From Thiomargarita sp. (GTDB taxonomy: Bacteria; Pseudomonadota; Gammaproteobacteria; Beggiatoales; Beggiatoaceae): DNA of 16,478 nt. Where the stretch lies: NCBI GenBank assembly GCA_020721025.1, contig DYNO01000047.1, positions 1,630 to 18,107 on the forward strand. Reading direction: 5' to 3'. The notes beneath the pieces are model-generated. The model was not told the origin of the DNA, did not search any database, and saw only the letters and a program-made list of their open reading frames with translations. Numbering within the stretch: position 1 is the stretch's first letter; each line of letters opens with the position of its first letter. Position numbers and translations under genes: made by a program. This document shows, one piece after another, positions 1-7,789 of this stretch.

Positions 1-90
1 TTAGACTTTCCCGGCACCGATACCACGCTCAAAGCCGCACAACGGGAACAACTGTTTGAAGATAAACAAGACAATTTACAATTCGATTAA
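1..90 (+). CDS. C-terminal 29 residues of an unidentified protein (5' end outside window)
   Basis: The first frame is open from the left edge to a TAA stop and encodes 29 hydrophilic residues, starting LDFPGTDTTLK and ending DNLQFD. The tail is rich in Gln, Asp and Lys, which suggests a soluble C-terminus. I do not recognise the family from so short a piece. The gene runs towards htpG, so the two are convergent with about 118 bases between their stops. The fragment could be a chance open frame. It is supported by an acidic/polar composition typical of protein ends and by the absence of any better reading in this stretch. Confidence 0.45.
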   Translation, partial: LDFPGTDTTLKAAQREQLFEDKQDNLQFD

Positions 91-143
91 CCGTTTGTAA
101 CCGTGTGGGGTGCATAACTTCGGTTCAATTTATCGTTTCATGA

Positions 144-174
144 TTCGGAAGGAATTTTTGAAAAACTTTCCGAA
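144..174. terminator. candidate hairpin between convergent genes
   Basis: The arms TTCGGAA and TTCCGAA are perfect inverted repeats. They flank a 17-base loop that itself contains a T5-G-A5 near-palindrome, so a longer imperfect hairpin is possible. It lies between the stop of the left-edge gene and the stop of htpG, where a bidirectional terminator would be expected. No clean T-tract follows on either strand, so an intrinsic terminator is only a guess from position. Confidence 0.3.
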
Positions 175-208
175 CCATTTCGTATCGCTTGATGAAAGTG
201 AGTTGAAA

Positions 209-2116
209 CTATCTCGCCAACAAGCTGATATTGACCAACATTTCATTCACTCGTTGCACAAACGCGGCGGGATCATCCAAATGTCCACCCTCGCTCAACA
301 ACGCTTGATCAAATAAAATCAATACCCAATCTTTAAACTTGGCTTCGTGGGTTTCGCTGTGAATGCGTTTAATAATCGGATGTTGCGGATTAATTTCCAT
401 AATCGGCTTACTGCTGGGAATGTGCTGCCCCGCCGATTTCAATAACCGTTCCAAACTCGAATCCATGCCATGACTATCCGCCACCAAACATGCGGGAGAG
501 TGCGTCAACCGCCCAGTGATCCGAATATCCTGCACTTTATCCACCAATGCCGCCTTCATCCGCTCGACTAACGGCTTCATTTCATTGGCAATTTGCTCAA
601 CCTGCTTTTTCTCTTCTGCGTCCGCCAAATCGCCCAAATCCAATTCACCCTTGGTCACCGATTGTAACTGTTTTCCTTCAAAATCCGTGAGATGCGTCAC
701 CAACCATTCATCAATCTGTTCCGACAACAGCAAAACTTCGATGCCTTTTTTACGGAAAATTTCCAAGTGTGGACTGTGGCTTGCCGCGGTGAAATTCTCA
801 GCGGTAATGTAGTAAATTTTTTCCTGCCCCGCCTTCATGCGACTGACGTAATCTTCGAGCGAAATCTTAGGGATAGCATTATCATCGTGCGTCGAGGCAA
901 AGCGCAATAACTTGGCAACACGAGTTTTATTACTGAAATCGTCAATCACACCTTCTTTAAACGTGCGCCCAAATTCCCGCCAGAATGTTTCATATTTTTC
1001 AACTTCATTTTTCGCAAGCTGTTCCAACGCACTCAGCACTTTTTTCACCACGCCAGAACGAATATTATCGATCTGTTTGTTATTCTGAAGAATTTCACGC
1101 GAAATGTTCAGCGGCAAATCGCTACAATCAATGACACCACGCATAAAACGGAGATAGGACGGTAACAATTGCTCGCTGTCATCCATGATAAATACCCGTC
1201 GCACATAGAGTTTCACCCCACGACGTTGCGTTCTATCCCACAAATCAAATGGGGCACGAGCCGGCACAAACAGTAACGCATTGTATTCATTCGTTCCTTC
1301 AACCTTGGTATGAATGTGAGTCAGCGGGGCTTCAAAATCATGCGCAACGTGCTTATAAAACTCGTTATATTCTTCATCAGTTACCTCACTTTTTGACCGA
1401 ACCCACAATGCAGTCGCACTATTAACCACTTCATCTTCTACCATTACCGATTCATCTTCATTATGCACGGTCTTGGTCATCACGATGGGCAGGGTGATGT
1501 GATCGGAATATTTCTTAATGATTGAACGCAAACGATAATCGTTTAATAATTCGTCTTCTCCCTCGCGCAGATGCAAAATAATTTCCGTACCGCGCGACTG
1601 ACGTTCCACCGTTTCAATGCTGTATTCCCCTTCGCCCGCCGACTCCCAACGCACGCCATGTTCCGCCGATAACCCCGCCCGCCGCGTCAGTAAAGTCACC
1701 CGATCTGCAACGATGAATGCCGAATAAAATCCCACGCCAAATTGACCGATGAGATGGCGATCTTTCGACTGATCTCCGCTGAGGGAGTTTAAAAATTGCT
1801 GGGTGCCCGATTTTGCAATCGTCCCAATATTTTCAATCACTTCCTCACGCGACATCCCAATCCCTTTGTCACGAATGGTAATAGTGCGCGCATCCTTGTC
1901 AAAATTCACCCAAATTTTTAATTCCGTATCCCCATCATACAGAGCCTCATCGGACAGCGCGAGAAAACGCAATTTATCCGCAGCGTCCGAAGCATTAGAA
2001 ATCAACTCACGCAGAAAAATTTCTTTATTGCTGTACAACGAATGGATCATTAAATCAAGTAATTGTTTAATTTCAGTTTGAAAACCCAAAGTTTCTTTAT
2101 GCGCGGCAACGCTCAT
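209..2116 (-). CDS. htpG: HtpG, Hsp90-family molecular chaperone
   Basis: Cytosolic ATP-dependent Hsp90 chaperone that remodels client proteins, often with DnaK. The 635-residue product has the usual bacterial length and all three Hsp90 parts. The N-terminal GHKL ATPase domain shows NASDAADKLR near residue 40, DKGIGM near 83 and GQFGVGFYSAFIVAD near 125. The middle domain carries LYVRRVFIMDD and a conserved stretch ending NISREILQ. The C-terminal dimerisation domain lacks the eukaryotic MEEVD tail, as expected in bacteria. The ATG start is supported by an AGGAG ribosome-binding site about six bases upstream. It is transcribed alone, convergent with the left-edge gene and divergent from the cytochrome gene. 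A sigma-32-like promoter lies just upstream, fitting heat-shock control. No anomalies were seen. Confidence 0.97.
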   Translation of the reverse strand: MSVAAHKETLGFQTEIKQLLDLMIHSLYSNKEIFLRELISNASDAADKLRFLALSDEALYDGDTELKIWVNFDKDARTITIRDKGIGMSREEVIENIGTIAKSGTQQFLNSLSGDQSKDRHLIGQFGVGFYSAFIVADRVTLLTRRAGLSAEHGVRWESAGEGEYSIETVERQSRGTEIILHLREGEDELLNDYRLRSIIKKYSDHITLPIVMTKTVHNEDESVMVEDEVVNSATALWVRSKSEVTDEEYNEFYKHVAHDFEAPLTHIHTKVEGTNEYNALLFVPARAPFDLWDRTQRRGVKLYVRRVFIMDDSEQLLPSYLRFMRGVIDCSDLPLNISREILQNNKQIDNIRSGVVKKVLSALEQLAKNEVEKYETFWREFGRTFKEGVIDDFSNKTRVAKLLRFASTHDDNAIPKISLEDYVSRMKAGQEKIYYITAENFTAASHSPHLEIFRKKGIEVLLLSEQIDEWLVTHLTDFEGKQLQSVTKGELDLGDLADAEEKKQVEQIANEMKPLVERMKAALVDKVQDIRITGRLTHSPACLVADSHGMDSSLERLLKSAGQHIPSSKPIMEINPQHPIIKRIHSETHEAKFKDWVLILFDQALLSEGGHLDDPAAFVQRVNEMLVNISLLAR

Positions 2117-2163
2117 GGATGACTCCTAAAATGGTTGAAATAATGACTAATTGAGGCTTGAAT

Positions 2164-2189
2164 ATATGAACAAATTCGCCAATTTCAAG
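2164..2189 (-). promoter_or_regulatory. heat-shock (sigma-32-type) promoter of htpG
   Basis: Read on the minus strand, CTTGAAA is an exact match to the sigma-32 -35 consensus. After a 12-base spacer comes TTCATAT, a partial match to the -10 consensus CCCATnT. Spacing is within the usual range. Transcription would start about 40 bases before the htpG ATG. The -35 match and its position are seen directly; use by RpoH is inferred. Confidence 0.6.
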
Positions 2190-2196
2190 TTGTTTG

Positions 2197-2205
2197 TGTT
2201 AAACT
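2197..2205 (+). promoter_or_regulatory. possible extended -10 promoter for the cytochrome c gene
   Basis: TGTTAAACT has the TGn extension followed by a four-of-six match to TATAAT. It would start transcription about 42 bases before the cytochrome ATG. No good -35 was found at 17 bases upstream. The element sits next to the -35 box of the opposing htpG promoter, so the two promoters would be back to back. Weak, position-based call. Confidence 0.25.
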
Positions 2206-2253
2206 AGGGTATCTTAACCATTGTATGACGACATTAAATCTGGGGAAAAAATA

Positions 2254-2604
2254 ATGAAATTACTGCGTGGATTACTCACCCTATTACTGCTCACGATAGG
2301 CATGGTTGCATGTGCGACTGAAGAAGTTAAAACTCTGGAAAAACAAGAAGATAAACAAGCCTCTGCTGACAACAAGCTCTATCAAGCCAATTGCATTTCC
2401 TGCCATGCGTCGATGTTTGATGGTAAAGCCGATGAAATATTCACTCGAAAAGATCGCAAAGTGAAAACCGTCGAAGGGTTGAAAGCACGAGTGCAAATGT
2501 GCGCGACCAACTTGAATTTACAGTGGTTTGACGAAGAAGTTGACGACGTGACGACTTACTTGAATCAAGAATTCTATCATTTTAAGCCCGTTGCAGCGGA
2601 ATAA
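2254..2604 (+). CDS. small monohaem cytochrome c, probable lipoprotein
   Basis: A 116-residue secreted c-type cytochrome, likely an electron carrier at the periplasmic face. The N-terminus MKLLRGLL followed by a Leu-rich core ending GMVAC at Cys20 resembles a lipoprotein signal peptide, though Met at -3 is a weak lipobox residue. The single haem site is CISCH at residues 47-51. Met54 and Met82 are candidate sixth ligands. The C-terminal stretch with LQWFDEEVDDV and YLNQEFYHF is, from memory, typical of a family of short gammaproteobacterial cytochromes. I chose the ATG preceded by a GGGGA site; an in-frame TTG 33 bases upstream would give an unlikely charged extension before the signal. It needs the Ccm system, two genes of which lie about 8 kb downstream. 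The exact redox partner is unknown. Confidence 0.85.
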   Translation: MKLLRGLLTLLLLTIGMVACATEEVKTLEKQEDKQASADNKLYQANCISCHASMFDGKADEIFTRKDRKVKTVEGLKARVQMCATNLNLQWFDEEVDDVTTYLNQEFYHFKPVAAE

Positions 2605-2703
2605 TCACGTTTATCGCGGTAATCTACAAAATTTGATGCCGCGATCCCTTGTCGAGTTTTGCCCCATGATTACAGCAACTGATTGTTTATAAAGGACTAT
2701 CTT

Positions 2704-3513
2704 ATGGTAAATAGTTTAACGCTCAGTGTGATGACCATTGTTTTTTATATTGGCGCAGCCGTGACGCGACTTTACCTGAAACCATCTCACTTGTTTTCTG
2801 CCAAACAGTTACTCTTGCTTTTGGGCATTGTCGCGATCAGTTTACACGGCATTTTGCTCTACAGTCAAATTTTCATCGGTGCAGGCATCAATTTCGGATT
2901 TTTCAACGCTGCCTCCCTCGTTGCTTGGGGTATCGCATTGTTATTATGGGTAACTGTACTCGCCAAGCCCGTGGAAAATTTGCTGATCGCCTTGTTTCCA
3001 TTAGCCGCACTGTTCATCGGACTAGAAGCCTATTTCCCGAGCCAACGCATCTTATCAGCAGACATGGGATTTGGGGTGCAACTGCACATTTTTTACTCCA
3101 TTCTTGCTTACAGTATTTTAAGCATTTCTGCACTACAATCTATCTTCCTCGCTATCCAAGATTATCAATTACATCATAAACATCCGGGCTGGGCATTACA
3201 GATGTTGCCACCGTTGCAAGTGATGGAAACCTTATTGGTGCAGATGATTGGCATCGGAGTGATCTTGCTGACCGCGAGTTTAATCAGTGGCTTCATTTTC
3301 TTAGAAAATATTTTCGCGCAACATCTGGTACATAAAACCGTGTTGTCACTATTCGCATGGCTCATTTTTGTCGCGTTACTGTGGGGAAGATGGCAATACG
3401 GTTGGCGTGGTAAAACGTTAGTGCGTTGGAATCTCAGCGGTTTTTTTATTTTAATGTTGGCTTATTTTGGCAGCAAGTTAGTTTTAGAATTGGTATTAAA
3501 ACGCACTGTTTAA
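2704..3513 (+). CDS. ypjD: YpjD/CcsA-family inner membrane protein (cytochrome c assembly domain)
   Basis: A 269-residue polytopic inner-membrane protein with about eight hydrophobic segments, close in length to E. coli YpjD. The family shares the CcmC/CcsA-type haem-handling fold. Candidate haem-ligand histidines are in SLHGILL, GVQLHIFYS and VHKTVLS, and the middle and last carry the usual family context. The precise role of YpjD is not settled; haem transport or cytochrome assembly is inferred from the domain. The ATG is chosen because AAAGGA stands about nine bases upstream; an in-frame TTG seven codons earlier lacks such a site. It follows the cytochrome gene by 99 bases on the same strand. 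In many gammaproteobacteria ypjD lies next to ffh and a corC-like gene, neither of which is seen here. Confidence 0.85.
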   Translation: MVNSLTLSVMTIVFYIGAAVTRLYLKPSHLFSAKQLLLLLGIVAISLHGILLYSQIFIGAGINFGFFNAASLVAWGIALLLWVTVLAKPVENLLIALFPLAALFIGLEAYFPSQRILSADMGFGVQLHIFYSILAYSILSISALQSIFLAIQDYQLHHKHPGWALQMLPPLQVMETLLVQMIGIGVILLTASLISGFIFLENIFAQHLVHKTVLSLFAWLIFVALLWGRWQYGWRGKTLVRWNLSGFFILMLAYFGSKLVLELVLKRTV

Positions 3514-3604
3514 TCAGCCATTCTCAATGACGCTTCCCACCTGAGTTCAGCATTTTGTCATGATAACATTTTGATTTTAATAAATTACTCCAAGATATTC
3601 ACCG

Positions 3605-4591
3605 ATGCCAGAACGTTTACAATTACTACACCATTGGTTGCAACAACAAACGCATTGCGATGCTGAACTGATTCCCTTAACCAACGATGCCAGTTTTCGC
3701 CGCTATTTCCGTGTCACACTGAATGGTATTTCCCACGTCGTGATGGACGCGCCGCCAGAAAAAGAAGATTGTCATCCCTTTGTCGAAATTGCCCATCGGT
3801 TGCGTCAAAGTGGCTTAAACGCGCCAAAAGTGTTAGCAAGCGATTTTCAACAAGGGTTTTTACTCCTCACTGATTTGGGTTCACAACTCTATTTACCGCT
3901 GTTAAATCAAGCAGATGCTGACAAACTCTATCGAGACGCAATCACTGTCTTAGTCACGATGCAATTGCACACTGCGACGACAAATATCCCGTTATACGAT
4001 GAAAAATTGCTGCACACCGAAATGCGTTTATTTACCGATTGGCTGTTAGCTAAACATTTGAATTTACAACTTTCTGACCAAGAAAATTTACAATTATCTG
4101 CCTGTTTCGACTTATTGGCGCGCAATGCCCTGTTACAACCACAAACGTTTGTCCATCGTGATTATCATTCCCGTAATTTGATGTATGTTCCTTCGCACAA
4201 TCCGGGAATTTTGGATTTTCAAGATGCAGTTTGTGGGGCAATCACCTATGATTTAGTTTCCTTATTGCGAGATTGTTATATTGCATGGTCTCCAGCGCAA
4301 GTCTATGAATGGGCAAATTATTATTATCAATTGTCCACAGAAGCAGGAATGTTACAAGCCAGTGAATCCCAATTTTTGCAGTGGTTTGATCGGATGGGCG
4401 TACAGCGTCATTTAAAAGCCAGTGGGATTTTTGCGCGACTGTGGCATCGTGATGAAAAAGCTGGATATTTGCCCGATATTCCACGAACGTTACAGTATAT
4501 TGTGAATGTTTGTGCAACAGACAGAGATTTACAGTTTTTAGGGGAACTGGTGGGAAATCGAGTATTACCACAATTAAATAATGTTCAGTGA
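3605..4591 (+). CDS. amgK: AmgK-like N-acetylmuramate/N-acetylglucosamine anomeric kinase (aminoglycoside phosphotransferase fold)
   Basis: A 328-residue cytosolic kinase of the aminoglycoside phosphotransferase superfamily. The N-lobe has NDASFRRYFRV near residue 26, as in AmgK-type proteins. The catalytic loop HRDYHSRNL lies near residue 184 and the metal-binding GILDFQDA near 200, followed by GAITYDLVSLLRD. In Pseudomonas, AmgK phosphorylates MurNAc at C1 in the peptidoglycan-recycling bypass that confers fosfomycin tolerance, and MurU then makes UDP-MurNAc. No murU is adjacent here, so the function rests on sequence alone. Length and motif order match AmgK better than true antibiotic-resistance kinases. 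The ribosome-binding site is weak. The gene is followed by 162 non-coding bases before gspI. Confidence 0.8.
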   Translation: MPERLQLLHHWLQQQTHCDAELIPLTNDASFRRYFRVTLNGISHVVMDAPPEKEDCHPFVEIAHRLRQSGLNAPKVLASDFQQGFLLLTDLGSQLYLPLLNQADADKLYRDAITVLVTMQLHTATTNIPLYDEKLLHTEMRLFTDWLLAKHLNLQLSDQENLQLSACFDLLARNALLQPQTFVHRDYHSRNLMYVPSHNPGILDFQDAVCGAITYDLVSLLRDCYIAWSPAQVYEWANYYYQLSTEAGMLQASESQFLQWFDRMGVQRHLKASGIFARLWHRDEKAGYLPDIPRTLQYIVNVCATDRDLQFLGELVGNRVLPQLNNVQ

Positions 4592-4597
4592 ACCAGA

Positions 4598-4661
4598 TTT
4601 CAACTCAATACGCTCATTTCGTTGACCAACTGATCGCAAAACTAAATTTTTCGAGTTGAAA
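4598..4661. repeat. 9-base inverted repeat upstream of gspI
   Basis: TTTCAACTC and GAGTTGAAA form a perfect inverted repeat with a 46-base spacer, between amgK and gspI. The spacer holds a second small dyad (GTTG, CAAC). It could be a terminator-like fold after amgK or an operator for the gsp cluster. A match of this size at such spacing is expected by chance a few times in 16 kb, so the call is low confidence. Confidence 0.2.
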
Positions 4662-4753
4662 CCGAATGTTACGTCCTGTGATAAATTCTGATTCATCGTT
4701 TAAACAATCATAATGACTTGCCCATTTCATTACGCTTTAGGGATAAATGCCTC

Positions 4754-5179
4754 GTGCCGATAAATTCAAAAAATCAAGGCTTTACGTTGCTTGAAGCGAT
4801 TGTGGCATTGGTACTGATTGCGACTACGGGGATGGCTTTATTGGATTGGGTCAACAATAACTTAATGAATCTTAACCGAATGCAAGCGATGCAACAACGC
4901 AATGAAGCCATTCGCGGGGCATTGGTATTCATGGATTCCGTCAATCCCTTGGAACATCCTGAAGGCAGTCAAGCCATTGGCATTTACACATTTACTTGGC
5001 AATCGCAACCGATTGAATCGACAAAGGATGGCGTGAGTTTTACCGGCGATGTCGGATTTTATCAACTCGGTTTGTACGACGTGAAACTTATAATTTTCAT
5101 TGATAATCAAATCATTACCCAATTTAATATGCGCCAAGTCGGTTATAAACAAATGCGTAAACCCAGTTTCGATTTTTAA
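4754..5179 (+). CDS. gspI: GspI-like type II secretion minor pseudopilin
   Basis: A 141-residue pseudopilin. The N-terminus is a short basic leader ending in Gly, followed by FTLLEAIVALVLIA: the prepilin peptidase (GspO/PilD) cleavage site with the conserved Glu5 and a hydrophobic helix. The rest is a small periplasmic domain ending with an IITQFNMRQVGYK segment, in the style of GspI C-termini. GspI is a minor pseudopilin at the tip of the type II secretion pseudopilus with GspJ and GspK. I chose the GTG start, which gives a nine-residue leader and has AGGGA about ten bases upstream; a TTG 36 bases earlier is possible. One base separates its stop from gspJ. The product could instead be a type IV minor pilin, but the pairing with GspJ- and GspF-like proteins favours type II secretion. 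Confidence 0.75.
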   Translation: MPINSKNQGFTLLEAIVALVLIATTGMALLDWVNNNLMNLNRMQAMQQRNEAIRGALVFMDSVNPLEHPEGSQAIGIYTFTWQSQPIESTKDGVSFTGDVGFYQLGLYDVKLIIFIDNQIITQFNMRQVGYKQMRKPSFDF

Positions 5180-5180
5180 C

Positions 5181-5777
5181 ATGCGTAGTCAAGGATTTAC
5201 ATTGCTCGAATTGTTGGTCGTGTTGATCATCACCACATTGACCACGTTATTATTGTTTCAAGGATTGGGCTTTGTCATGCAATTACGCGAGCAATTACTC
5301 AATCAATTCGAGGAAGCGCATCGTGGGCAAATTCAAGAACATTGGTTTCGTAGCAGCACCGCCGCCATCGTTCCCGCGTATGAAGACATTCCCAATCCAG
5401 CCATTTTCAAAGGTGAAGCCAATCAATTCAAAGGATTAACGATTTCCGGACTTGATGCGGATCACGGCGTTCCTGTTGAATTTGCTTGGGAATTAAATAC
5501 TGAAAACGATGTCACGACATTGATTTATCGCAATGCACAAAAACAAGGTTGGGCGGTGCTCAGTTGGCGCGGCGACTTGGGCAAATTCAATTATTTAGCC
5601 AATGATGGACAATGGCATGAACAGTGGCCCCCCAACAATTTTGGCGTGCAACCTCCACAACTGCCACGAGCCATTTTGTTTATCGGAAAACGGCGCGAAA
5701 CTCCCATGACATGGATTGTCAGCATTCACGGGCGCGAACGACCCAAACTCGATTTACGTCAAATAGATATGTACTAA
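5181..5777 (+). CDS. gspJ: GspJ-like type II secretion minor pseudopilin
   Basis: A 198-residue pseudopilin with a five-residue leader (MRSQG) and mature start FTLLELLVVLIITTLTTLLL, containing Glu5 and the hydrophobic N-helix. The C-terminal periplasmic part is about 170 residues and has GspJ-like features: a Trp-rich beta-strand region and a closing segment with LPRAILFIGK and MTWIVSIHGR. Its length matches GspJ/PulJ proteins. It starts one base after the gspI stop and ends two bases before gspF, so the three genes are almost certainly one transcript. There is no separate ribosome-binding site of note, consistent with translational coupling. The assignment as J rather than H or K rests on length and gene order. 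Confidence 0.72.
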   Translation: MRSQGFTLLELLVVLIITTLTTLLLFQGLGFVMQLREQLLNQFEEAHRGQIQEHWFRSSTAAIVPAYEDIPNPAIFKGEANQFKGLTISGLDADHGVPVEFAWELNTENDVTTLIYRNAQKQGWAVLSWRGDLGKFNYLANDGQWHEQWPPNNFGVQPPQLPRAILFIGKRRETPMTWIVSIHGRERPKLDLRQIDMY

Positions 5778-5779
5778 TT

Positions 5780-6979
5780 ATGCGCTACAAATATCAAGCT
5801 ATTGATGGACAAGGTCAGGAAGTCAGCGGAATTTTAACCGTAGAAACGGAACGAGATGCCATTCGCCAATTGCAACGGCGCGGACTGACTCCCCTGTCAC
5901 TCACTCCGCTCGACGCAAAAATGCAACGAAAACTGAAGGTTGCGAAGCCGCGCCAACGCGATGTTTTGGTGGTGTTGCATGAATTGTCAACCTTGTTAGA
6001 ATCTGGAGTATCGTTGATTGAAGCGGTTGAATCCTTGGCTCATTCTTCTCATCCGCCTTTTATTACTCAAAATTTCAATGAGATGGCAAAAAAATTACGG
6101 CAAGGAACGGCATTTTCCAGCGCGTTGAAAGCCAGTGATTTCAAATTACCTTGGTACATTTATCAATTGGTAGAATCTGGAGAACTCACCGGAAAAGTAG
6201 CACAAGCCTTACGGGATGGAGTGGCACAATTAGAATATGACACACAAGTCACCGATGATATGCGTAATGCAATGATTTATCCCATTATTTTAATTAGTTC
6301 GGGCGTGCTTGCCGTGTTAATTATTTTCATCGTGGTGGTGCCGCGCTTTTCTAGTATTTTACGCAATCGCAATGCAGATATTCCTTGGTTGGCAAAAGCA
6401 GTGTTAAATACCGGAATGTTTCTTAATAACAATATGTTACTCATCGGCGGTGGCTTGGTATTTTTCGTGGCATTGCTCATTTACTTGCTGCAACAACCCA
6501 CTTTTCGGACGCAATTGCGAGAACTGGTGTTGCGTTTACCCCTAGTAGGAACTTGGCTATTGGAATCGGAAACGGCGCGCTGGGCATCCATGTTGGGAAC
6601 GTTGTTAGAAAATCGAGTGGCATTGATGCGAGCGTTGGAATTGGCGGGACAGGGCATTATGTTGCCGTCATTGCACGCAAAATTGAATCAAGTGACGCGT
6701 TCGGTGCGTTCTGGAGTCAGTCTGTCGCAAGCCCTACAAGATAATGAGGCATTAACGCCGACCGGACACAATCTCATTCGAGTCGGGGAAAAATCGGGAG
6801 AATTGCCCAAAATGTTGCGTTCGCTGTCAAAATTGTTGGAGCAAAGCGGGCGAGTGCGAATGAAGCGATTTTTATTACTGATTGAACCAATTGCAATTTT
6901 AGTCATCGGTGCGGTGATTGGCGTGATTGTCACCGGTATTATTCTCGCGATTACCAGTGTTAATCAAATCAAGTGGTAA
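5780..6979 (+). CDS. gspF: GspF-family type II secretion inner-membrane platform protein
   Basis: A 399-residue polytopic membrane protein of the GspF/PilC family. It starts MRYKYQAIDGQGQEVSG, the classic family N-terminus. Two copies of the T2SSF domain follow: one near residues 64-187 with VLHELSTLLESGVSLIEAVE and the VESGELTGKV motif, the second from about residue 267 with ARWASMLGTLLENRVALMRAL and RVGEKSGELPKML. Transmembrane segments lie near residues 170-190, 215-235 and at the C-terminus. The protein anchors the pseudopilus assembly machinery and works with the GspE ATPase, which is not in this window. The chosen ATG begins the conserved N-terminus; frames extending upstream overlap gspJ. 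PilC is an alternative, but the neighbours favour GspF. Confidence 0.9.
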   Translation: MRYKYQAIDGQGQEVSGILTVETERDAIRQLQRRGLTPLSLTPLDAKMQRKLKVAKPRQRDVLVVLHELSTLLESGVSLIEAVESLAHSSHPPFITQNFNEMAKKLRQGTAFSSALKASDFKLPWYIYQLVESGELTGKVAQALRDGVAQLEYDTQVTDDMRNAMIYPIILISSGVLAVLIIFIVVVPRFSSILRNRNADIPWLAKAVLNTGMFLNNNMLLIGGGLVFFVALLIYLLQQPTFRTQLRELVLRLPLVGTWLLESETARWASMLGTLLENRVALMRALELAGQGIMLPSLHAKLNQVTRSVRSGVSLSQALQDNEALTPTGHNLIRVGEKSGELPKMLRSLSKLLEQSGRVRMKRFLLLIEPIAILVIGAVIGVIVTGIILAITSVNQIKW

Positions 6980-7177
6980 AATCTCAAGAATATGATTTCA
7001 TTGATATAGTTTTTTGAATTTCAAATGATTATATTCACCAATTTCACAAAATGACCAAAAGCAATCTGAAATATGAATAGCATATCAAAATACAACAGTT
7101 TAAGGCACATTAAATTATCAGAACATGCTACCATAGGCGCGTAAATTGGCTTTCAATTCTAGATCAAGGAATATAAT

Positions 7178-7441
7178 ATGAGAAATGTAGGTGGAATCGA
7201 CAGAGTGCTGCGCATCATTGTTGGATTGGTTGGAATCGGATTTGCGGCATATTTATATTTAAATCCGACACTTGCCATCGTTCCCGCGGCAATGCTCCAA
7301 CTGTTACCACAAGCAACTTGGATGATAATTGCTGGCGTAATCGGAGTAGTCATGCTATTCACAGGATTGCTCGGTTTTTGTCTCCTTTACGTGCCGTTTG
7401 GATTATCAAGTTGCGCGGTGAAAGCAGGAACAAAAAAGTAG
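7178..7441 (+). CDS. small DUF2892 (YgaP-like) inner membrane protein
   Basis: An 87-residue protein matching the DUF2892 family. The N-terminal N-x-G-x-x-D-R-x-x-R pattern (RNVGGIDRVLR) is followed by two hydrophobic helices with a short turn between them, a Gly/Leu-rich second helix and a basic tail. The family is found alone or fused to rhodanese domains as in YgaP; its biochemical role is unknown. The ATG has AAGGA seven bases upstream, a clear start. A strong terminator lies 37 bases after the stop, so it is probably monocistronic. Cys residues near the end (GFCLLYV and SSCAV) are noted without assigned function. Confidence 0.85.
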   Translation: MRNVGGIDRVLRIIVGLVGIGFAAYLYLNPTLAIVPAAMLQLLPQATWMIIAGVIGVVMLFTGLLGFCLLYVPFGLSSCAVKAGTKK

Positions 7442-7477
7442 TTTAATCAAGCAATTGATACTCAAGTTTTAAAATTG

Positions 7478-7516
7478 ACAGGGTGAGCGATCTCGCTTAT
7501 CCTGTATTATTTTTTT
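7478..7516 (+). terminator. rho-independent terminator after the DUF2892 gene
   Basis: A 12-pair stem (ACAGGGTGAGCG with CGCTTATCCTGT, two G-U pairs) closes an ATCT loop and is followed by ATTATTTTTTT. This is a textbook intrinsic terminator on the plus strand, 37 bases after the stop codon. It isolates the DUF2892 gene from the downstream amidotransferase. Confidence 0.88.
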
Positions 7517-7789
7517 ATCCTATCTTTGTGCCCAACCGCTTGTCATATCATAATTTTTACACTTCAAAAATACTTTTCAAGTCCATCCATTGTAATAAAT
7601 CTGTCAATGGCTCAAATGACAAAATATAGCGACAACACCGTCAAAAACAGTTCAAACCTGTCAGACTTCCAACAAACTAACGAGTTTAGATGAAATTTTA
7701 GAATATCTTCAGTGAGTTAAGATAATATTTTAAGACAACTTGAAACTGTAAGTTGATAAAACCAATTCATTCAAACCGAGTGTAAAAAT
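7517..7789 (+). promoter_or_regulatory. AT-rich leader of the amidotransferase gene with several dyads
   Basis: No gene was found in this stretch. It holds three small inverted repeats: CCATTG with CAATGG (7587-7592 and 7605-7610), ATCTT with AAGAT (around 7705-7723), and CAACTT with AAGTTG (7736-7741 and 7750-7755). The last lies 34 bases before the start codon and could form a hairpin in the 5' leader. GATAAT at 7721-7726 could be a -10 element but lacks a good -35. The amidotransferase ATG has no clear Shine-Dalgarno sequence. Regulation by osmolarity would fit the gene but is not shown. Confidence 0.3.

Noticed and set aside
200..209. GAGTTGAAAC shared with 4653-4662, considered as a dispersed repeat
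   Set aside because: Many 10-base matches are expected by chance in a window of this size, and the flanks do not align.
110..316. Plus-strand open frame of 68 codons near the left edge
   Set aside because: It runs across the intergenic gap and the antisense of the htpG 3' end, has no family resemblance, and has a better explanation as a chance frame.
3605..4591. Antibiotic-resistance aminoglycoside phosphotransferase
   Set aside because: The N-terminal NDASFRRYFRV and overall length fit the AmgK family, and the context is housekeeping rather than a resistance cassette.
6980..7177. AT-rich gap after gspF considered for an RNA gene or terminator
   Set aside because: No stable stem with a T-tract and no tRNA-like fold was found.
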